A stretch of DNA of 64,000 nt from Prorocentrum cordatum (Eukaryota > Sar > Dinophyceae > Prorocentrales > Prorocentraceae). Where the stretch lies: assembly GCA_963575745.1 (NCBI GenBank), contig CAUYUJ010003625.1, forward strand, positions 426,635 through 490,634, read 5' to 3'. Numbering within the stretch: position 1 is the first letter of the stretch; each line of letters opens with the position of its first letter. Below, piece by piece: positions 59,594 to 64,000 of the stretch. The position numbers were made by a program, and so were the translations under genes. A model generated the notes under the pieces. The model saw only the letters and a program-made list of their open reading frames with translations, was not told the origin of the DNA and did no database searches.

Positions 59594-59838
59594 GTTAGCG
59601 CGCAACTTACTCCCAAGACTCTGCTCTTCCTCGGAGGCCTCGGCCGGGGGGGCCGTCGCTCTGTTCTGCCTGGCCTCGGGCACGTCGGGGTCGCTGTCCG
59701 AGCCGCCATCGCCCACCCCGTCTGCCTCGCCGACGTCGGGAAGCTTCGGGCGGCCGATGGCAGGACAGGCGAGGACCCCCGAGAAGGACGAACCCTCCAA
59801 CACGTCCTCTGATCTCCCATGGCCGGGACGATTTCGCG
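59594..59838 (-). pseudogene. Element 1 linker between insertion and integrase
   Basis: Minus-strand acidic linker VGDGGSDSDPDVPEARQNRA and EASEEEQSLGSKLRAN, in frame with the integrase. Such acidic linkers before the H-x-N region are usual in this element type. It abuts the foldback array. Confidence 0.65.
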
Positions 59839-62097
59839 ACAAGCAGCTCCACGACAACGAAGACACAGATTCACGACAAGCAAGCCCCTTCGGCGCCCAC
59901 TTTCGCCGCCCACTTTCGGCGCCCACTTTCGCCGCCCACGTTCGCCGCCCACTTTCGGCGCCCACTTTCGGCGCCCACTTTCGCCGCCCACTTTCGCCGC
60001 CCACTTTCGCCGCCCACTTTCGGCGCCCCCTTTCGGCGCCCACCTTCGGCGCCCACGTTCGCCGCCCCCTTTCGGCGCCCACTTTCGCCGCCCACTTTCG
60101 CCGCCCACTTTCGGCGCCCACGTTCGCCGCCCCCTTTCGGCGCCCACTTTCGCCACCCACTTTCGCCGCCCACTTTCGGCGCCCACTTTCGCCGCCCACT
60201 TTCGCCGCCCACTTTCGCCGCCCACTTTCGCCGCCCACTTTCGCCGCCCACTTTCGCCGCCCACTTCCGCCCACTTTCGCGCCCACTTTCGCGCCCACTT
60301 TCGCCGCCCACTTTCGGCGCCCACTTTCGCCGCCCACTTTCGCCGCCCACTTTCGGCGCCCACTTTCGGCGCCCACTTTCGGCGCCCACTTTCGGCGCCC
60401 ACTTTCGGCGCCCACTTTCGGCGCCCACTTTCGGCGCCCACTTTCGGCGCCCACTTTCGGCGCCCACTTTCGGCGCCCACTTTCGGCGCCCACTTTCGGC
60501 GCCCACTTTCGGCGCCCACTTTCGGCGCCCACTTTCGGCGCCCACTTTCGGCGCCCACTTTCGGCGCCCACTTTCGGCGCCCACTTTCGGCGCCCACTTT
60601 CGGCGCCCACTTTCGGCGCCCACTCTCGGCGCCCACTTTCGGCGCCCACTTTCGGCGCCCACTTTCGGCGCAAACTTTCGCCGCGCACTTTCGCCGCGCA
60701 CTTTCGCCGCCCACTTTCGCCGCCCACTTTCGCCGCCCACCTTCGCCGCCCACTTTCGCCGCCCACTTTCGCCGCCCACTTTCGCCGCCCACTTTCGCCG
60801 CCCACTTTCGCCGCCCACCTTCGCCGCCCACCTTCGGCGCCCACCTTCGGCGCCCACCTTCGGCGCACACCTTCAACGCCCACCTTCGGCGCCCACTGTC
60901 GGCGCCCAGTTTCGCCGCCCACTTTCGCCGCCCACTTTCGCCGCCCACTTTCGCCGCCTTCTTTCGGCGCCCACTTTCGGCGCCCACTTTCGCTGCCCAC
61001 GTTCGCCGCCCACGTTCGCCGCCCACGTTCGCCGCCCACGTTCGGCGCCCACGTTCGGCGCCCACGTTCGGCGCCCACGTTCGGCGCCCACTTTCGGCGC
61101 CCACTCTCGGCGCCCACTTTCGGCGCCCACTTTCGCCGCCCACTTTCGGCGCCCACTCTCGCCCCCCACTTTCGGCGCCCACTTCCCGCGCCCACTTTCG
61201 GCGCCCACTTTCGGGCGGCGAACGAAAGTGGGTGGCGAACCAAAATTCGTGGCGAGCGAAAGTGGGCGGCGAACGAAATTTACAAAAAATGGGCGGAGTG
61301 CGAAGGCGGGCGGCGAACGAAGTGGGCGGCGAACGAAAGTGGGCGCCGAAAGTGGGCGGCGAGAGTGGGCGCCGAAAGTGGGCGGCGAAAGTGGGCGGCG
61401 AAAGTGGGCGGCGAAAGTGGGCGGCGAAAGTGGGCGGCGAAAGTGGGCGGCGAAAGTGGGCGAAAGTGGGCGGAAAGTGGGCGCCGAAAGTGGGCGCCGA
61501 AAGTGGGCGCGAAAGGGCGAAAGTGGGCGCCGAAAGTGGGCGCCGAGAGTGGGCGCCGAAGTGGGCGCCGAAAGTGGGCGGCGAAAGTGGGCGGCGAAAG
61601 TGGGCGGCGAAAGTGGGCGGCGAAAGTGGGCGGCGAAAGTGGGCGGCGAAAGTGGGCGCCGAAAGTGGGCGCCGAAAGTGGGCGCCGAAAGTGGGCGCCG
61701 AAAGTGGGCGCCGAAAGTGGGGGCCGAAAGTGGGCGGCGAAAGTGGGCGGCGAAAGTGGGCGGCGAAAGTGGGCGGCGAAAGTGGGCGGCGAAAGTGGGC
61801 GGCGAAAGTGGGCGGCGAGTGTGGGCGGCGAAAGTGGGCGGCGAAAGTGGGCGGCGAAAGTGGGCGGCGAAAGTGGGCGGCGAAAGTGGGCGGCGAAAGT
61901 GGGCGCCGAAAATGGGCGCCGAAAGTGGGCGCCGGAAGTGGGCGCTGAGGGTGGGCGGCGAAAGTGGGCTGCGAAAGTGGGCGGCGAAAGTGGGCGCCGA
62001 AAGCGGGCGGCGAGCGCGGGCGCCGACAATGCTTGTCGCGAATAAGCCGTGCCTTGTCGTGATTCAATTTTCTCTTGTCGTGTTTCAGTTTTCCTAG
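59839..62097. mobile_element. Foldback-type element made of an inverted 13-bp satellite
   Basis: Left arm (59890-61210): about 100 units of CACTTTCGGCGCC or CACTTTCGCCGCC reading on the plus strand. Near 61210-61225 the orientation reverses, and the right arm (to about 62030) has about 60 units as the reverse complement. Outside both arms are three to four inverted copies of (A/G)CGACAA(G) at 15-25-bp spacing: CGCGACAAG and CACGACAAG at 59838-59885, CTTGTCG at 62032-62092. Inverted arms built of short direct repeats are the hallmark of foldback (FB) elements; no transposase is encoded. Long frames (600-900 codons) on both strands arise because three 13-bp units equal 13 codons without a stop. 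Confidence 0.75.
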
Positions 62098-62099
62098 TC

Positions 62100-63037
62100 G
62101 TGAGAACACCCGAGCTTTGAGACCGGCTGAGGAAGGGGAACCCCGTTCCAGGCATCTGCCACCGCGCGGGCAACAGCTGAACGAACTTGGGGGGATAGAC
62201 CTGGGCCTTTCGAGGAAGCTGGTTCTCTAATATCACGTGGCGATGACCCCCGAGGCAGATGCGTCCCCTCATCGCCCGCTGGGTCCCCGGGTGATTGGTC
62301 AGGATCCCCGTGGGCTTCTTGCTCAGACTGTCTGGATGCACCTGAGGGTCGAAGGAGCACATATCGATCCTTAGCTCGCGTGCCCCTGGCAACTGAGCCG
62401 CCAGCCTCATGGCCTCAGAGCCCCGTGACGCGGCAGAGTACGGATGCTCAAATGCAAAATATCGCCCACGACGAGACTGGCACAGAGCCACTTCGACACA
62501 CAAAACCAACGCTGACATACCCTCGGTCATCATGATTATGTACTTCTCGGGGTCCATCCGATCCCGGTTGATGCTCTGGAGAAGAGAGAAGGCCCTGCAC
62601 TCTGGGCAGAGCCGCGCCACCCGGGGTCTACCCCGCTCGAGGGTCTGCCACAGCGCTCGGACCGACTCAAGTCTCCGAGAACCCCAACCGAGGCATCGAT
62701 CAAAACTCGCCCTGCACGGAACCGCAACCCTTCTCTTCCCCAGCTCGGGGACGAAGCGAGGGGGGCATAAAATCCGGACAAACGCCGTCCGGCTTCGGCC
62801 CTGGCGGCCCGATGGGGCACCCCGGGCTCTTGCGCCCGCCGTCGCGGCATGCGCTGCGCCCCCCCTGATGAGACCCATGGGCCCCCCTTCATCAGATGCG
62901 ACGGCTGCGAGGTAGTCTCGAGCGCCCCAGGGAAAGGTTACTTCTCGGCCATTATTAAAACAGATCGCCGTCGAGCCACTGGCCCAGCCCCGCACTGGAC
63001 ATGGATGGGCCCCCGGCTTTCGCACGAGGGAGCCCAA
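62100..63037 (-). pseudogene. Element 1 pre-integrase region with FEHP block
   Basis: Minus-strand EVTFPWGARDYLAAVASDEG at the start, then RRGRYFAFEHPYSAASRGSE, RIDMCSFDPQ, TGILTNHPG and GGHRHVILENQLPRKAQVYP. The F-x-F-E-H-P ... M-C-x-F ... T-x-x-L-T-N ... H-x-H ... A-Q-x-Y-P series is a segment I associate with dinoflagellate Copia-like polyproteins between protease and integrase (memory, unverified); its function is not known to me. A frameshift near 62190 moves the reading to VRSAVARAVADAWNGVPLPQ just before the foldback insertion. Confidence 0.65.
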
Positions 63038-63059
63038 AGCATTACCAGCTGGGTTTGGA

Positions 63060-64000
63060 GGGAAGGTCGAGCGCCGTGGCCCGGGCGTGACGCTCGGGTT
63101 CTGGCATGCACGGAAACGGAGGTGGAAGCACGGAAGGAGGCGGAGGGAAGATCATCGAGGTGTCTGTCTCGCTCACTGCACCGAGCTGCCGTCCGAGCGC
63201 GACGGAGCGCCCTCATAGGAATCCTGCCGAGCACTTCCCAACCAGGCGTGGTCGGCGCGGCCGTCTGCGGCGGCGACGCCAGGGATGCCATTCCTGCCGC
63301 CGATGGGCCCACGCCCGTCTGCCCCACCGCCTGGCACAGCCCGGCCACCTGCATGGCGATCTGCATGACCACCTGCCCGACTTGGTTCACCTGGCCTTCG
63401 AGGTTGGTGACCTGCGCCGCCAGATTCACGACGCCCTCTCCAACGTGATCGATCGACTCGCCCAGCGGCTCGAGCGCCCCTTCCAGCATGCGCCGAATCT
63501 GGGTCACGCCCTGGAGCAACTGCCGGCACGCCTCGGCCGACGAGTTCGGCTGAGAACGGGCACCTGCTCGCACACGCGGTTGAGTCCGTCCCGCACGTGG
63601 CCGAGGTTCTCCAGTCCGCGAGGCAACTGCTGGAGCTGAGCGGCCACGGTCTGCAGCAACTGCTCGGCGTGGTTGACCGCGTTCAGGGTGGCCGCCCCTG
63701 GAACGACTCCCTGCGCTTCCAGCAACTCCACCGCTCGCTCGGCTGAGTCTGCTGCCCGACGAGCCGCAGCAGCCGCGGACTGCTCGTCGCCCCCAGCGAC
63801 CTCGCCGTTCTGGTTGGCCCCAGCGGGAGCCCTGGGAATCCACGTGATGCGCTCTCCGCCCGCAATCCTGACATCGGCCGCCGTGTACGTGCTGGTTCCC
63901 GTAGCATCTCCAGCTCAAGTGAGGACAGGGTGCCACCGTCGCTGTCTGGGGAGTTGTCGTCGTAGCCGATGATGAGCTGGCCGATGCCGGGAAAGCTTCG
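63060..64000 (-). pseudogene. Gag-like coiled-coil region of element 1 (5' partial)
   Basis: From the window edge: SFPGIGQLIIGYDDNSPDSD, then (another frame) AGDATGTSTYTAADVRIAGG and ELLEAQGVVPGAATLNAVNH, then (third frame) SSAEACRQLLQGVTQIRRML and SIDHVGEGVVNLAAQVTNLE with regular heptad spacing, suggesting a coiled coil. At least two frameshifts (about 63925 and 63540). It precedes the polymerase domains on the same strand, which is why I assign it to gag. Confidence 0.5.

Larger units (their letters stand above)
55690..64000 (-). mobile_element. Copia-like LTR retroelement 1 (younger; 5' end outside window)
   Basis: Minus-strand order: gag-like coiled coil (beyond 64000 to about 63060), FEHP-type region (63037-62100), a foldback insertion (62097-59839), integrase (59593-58286), Pro-rich linker (58285-57305), RT (57304-56543), RNase H (56618-55690). 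Domains from 63037 to 56543 lie mostly in one reading frame, and the integrase has only two nonsense codons, so decay is recent compared with element 2. LTRs not found; the 5' LTR lies outside the window. Confidence 0.8.

Noticed and set aside
59365-62109. Frames of 580-914 codons on both strands through the 13-bp array
   Set aside because: Three 13-bp units give 13 codons with no stop, so all frames are open. The peptides (FRRPLSAPTFGAH and GRRKWAPKVGAES types) are mere translations of the satellite.

Overview
The window looks like nuclear DNA of a dinoflagellate. The evidence is: a 5' spliced-leader relic (TAGCCATTTTGGCTC, minus strand near 30.22 kb); two decayed Copia-like retroelements and a LINE 3' end whose domain layouts I recognise from dinoflagellates (from memory, not searched); high GC; introns with AG|G acceptors; and an exceptional load of micro- and minisatellites. 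Genus is not resolvable by eye; something Prorocentrum- or Polarella-like would fit. No rRNA, tRNA, CRISPR or organelle gene was recognised. Every coding feature I can defend, host or retroelement, lies on the minus strand, as expected for long unidirectional dinoflagellate gene blocks.

Layout. 0-8.7 kb is repeats and spacer: a 670-bp polypurine tract, a CAT microsatellite joined to a ~90-bp satellite (array A), and one copy of a dispersed repeat. 8.8-13.2 kb holds a split gene for a large protein of unknown function (1069-residue main exon plus a 3' terminal exon and a possible first exon). 15.5-17.7 kb holds two tandem paralogous small genes, each preceded by a TTTTCTTGCAG splice acceptor and embedded in arrays of TGGTCAGAACGCGCC. 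17.8-19.6 kb is low complexity. 19.8-30.2 kb carries five minus-strand coding blocks that may be exons of one large gene, or several genes; the 5'-most block starts just after the spliced-leader relic and has a possible RNase H-fold transposase-like core. 30.3-34.5 kb is repeats, including a 245-bp-arm palindrome. 34.8-37.5 kb is a very GC-rich stretch with coding-like frames of unknown function.

37.6-48.1 kb is an old, frameshifted Copia-like element (gag, protease, integrase, RT, RNase H in order on the minus strand) with about 3 kb of foreign sequence inside it. 48.4-54.1 kb is a repeat complex: a ~150-bp tandem repeat interrupted by a 3.2-kb satellite element with inverted ends, followed by a 90-bp satellite array of 13 units. 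54.4-55.7 kb is a LINE 3' end (RNase H plus zinc ribbons). 55.7 kb to the window end is a younger Copia-like element, largely in one frame with two integrase nonsense codons, split by a 2.2-kb foldback structure built from about 160 copies of a 13-bp unit that reverses orientation near 61.21 kb.

The most notable signals are the two foldback/satellite structures (59.84-62.10 kb and 48.97-52.22 kb), both built as inverted arrays of short satellites; the shared module of conserved leader + pyrimidine tract + trinucleotide repeat + 90-bp satellite found at four places; and the spliced-leader relic at the start of a putative host gene. Long open frames through the satellites are arithmetic artefacts (13 bp x 3 = 39, and 90 bp = 30 codons) and are not called as genes.
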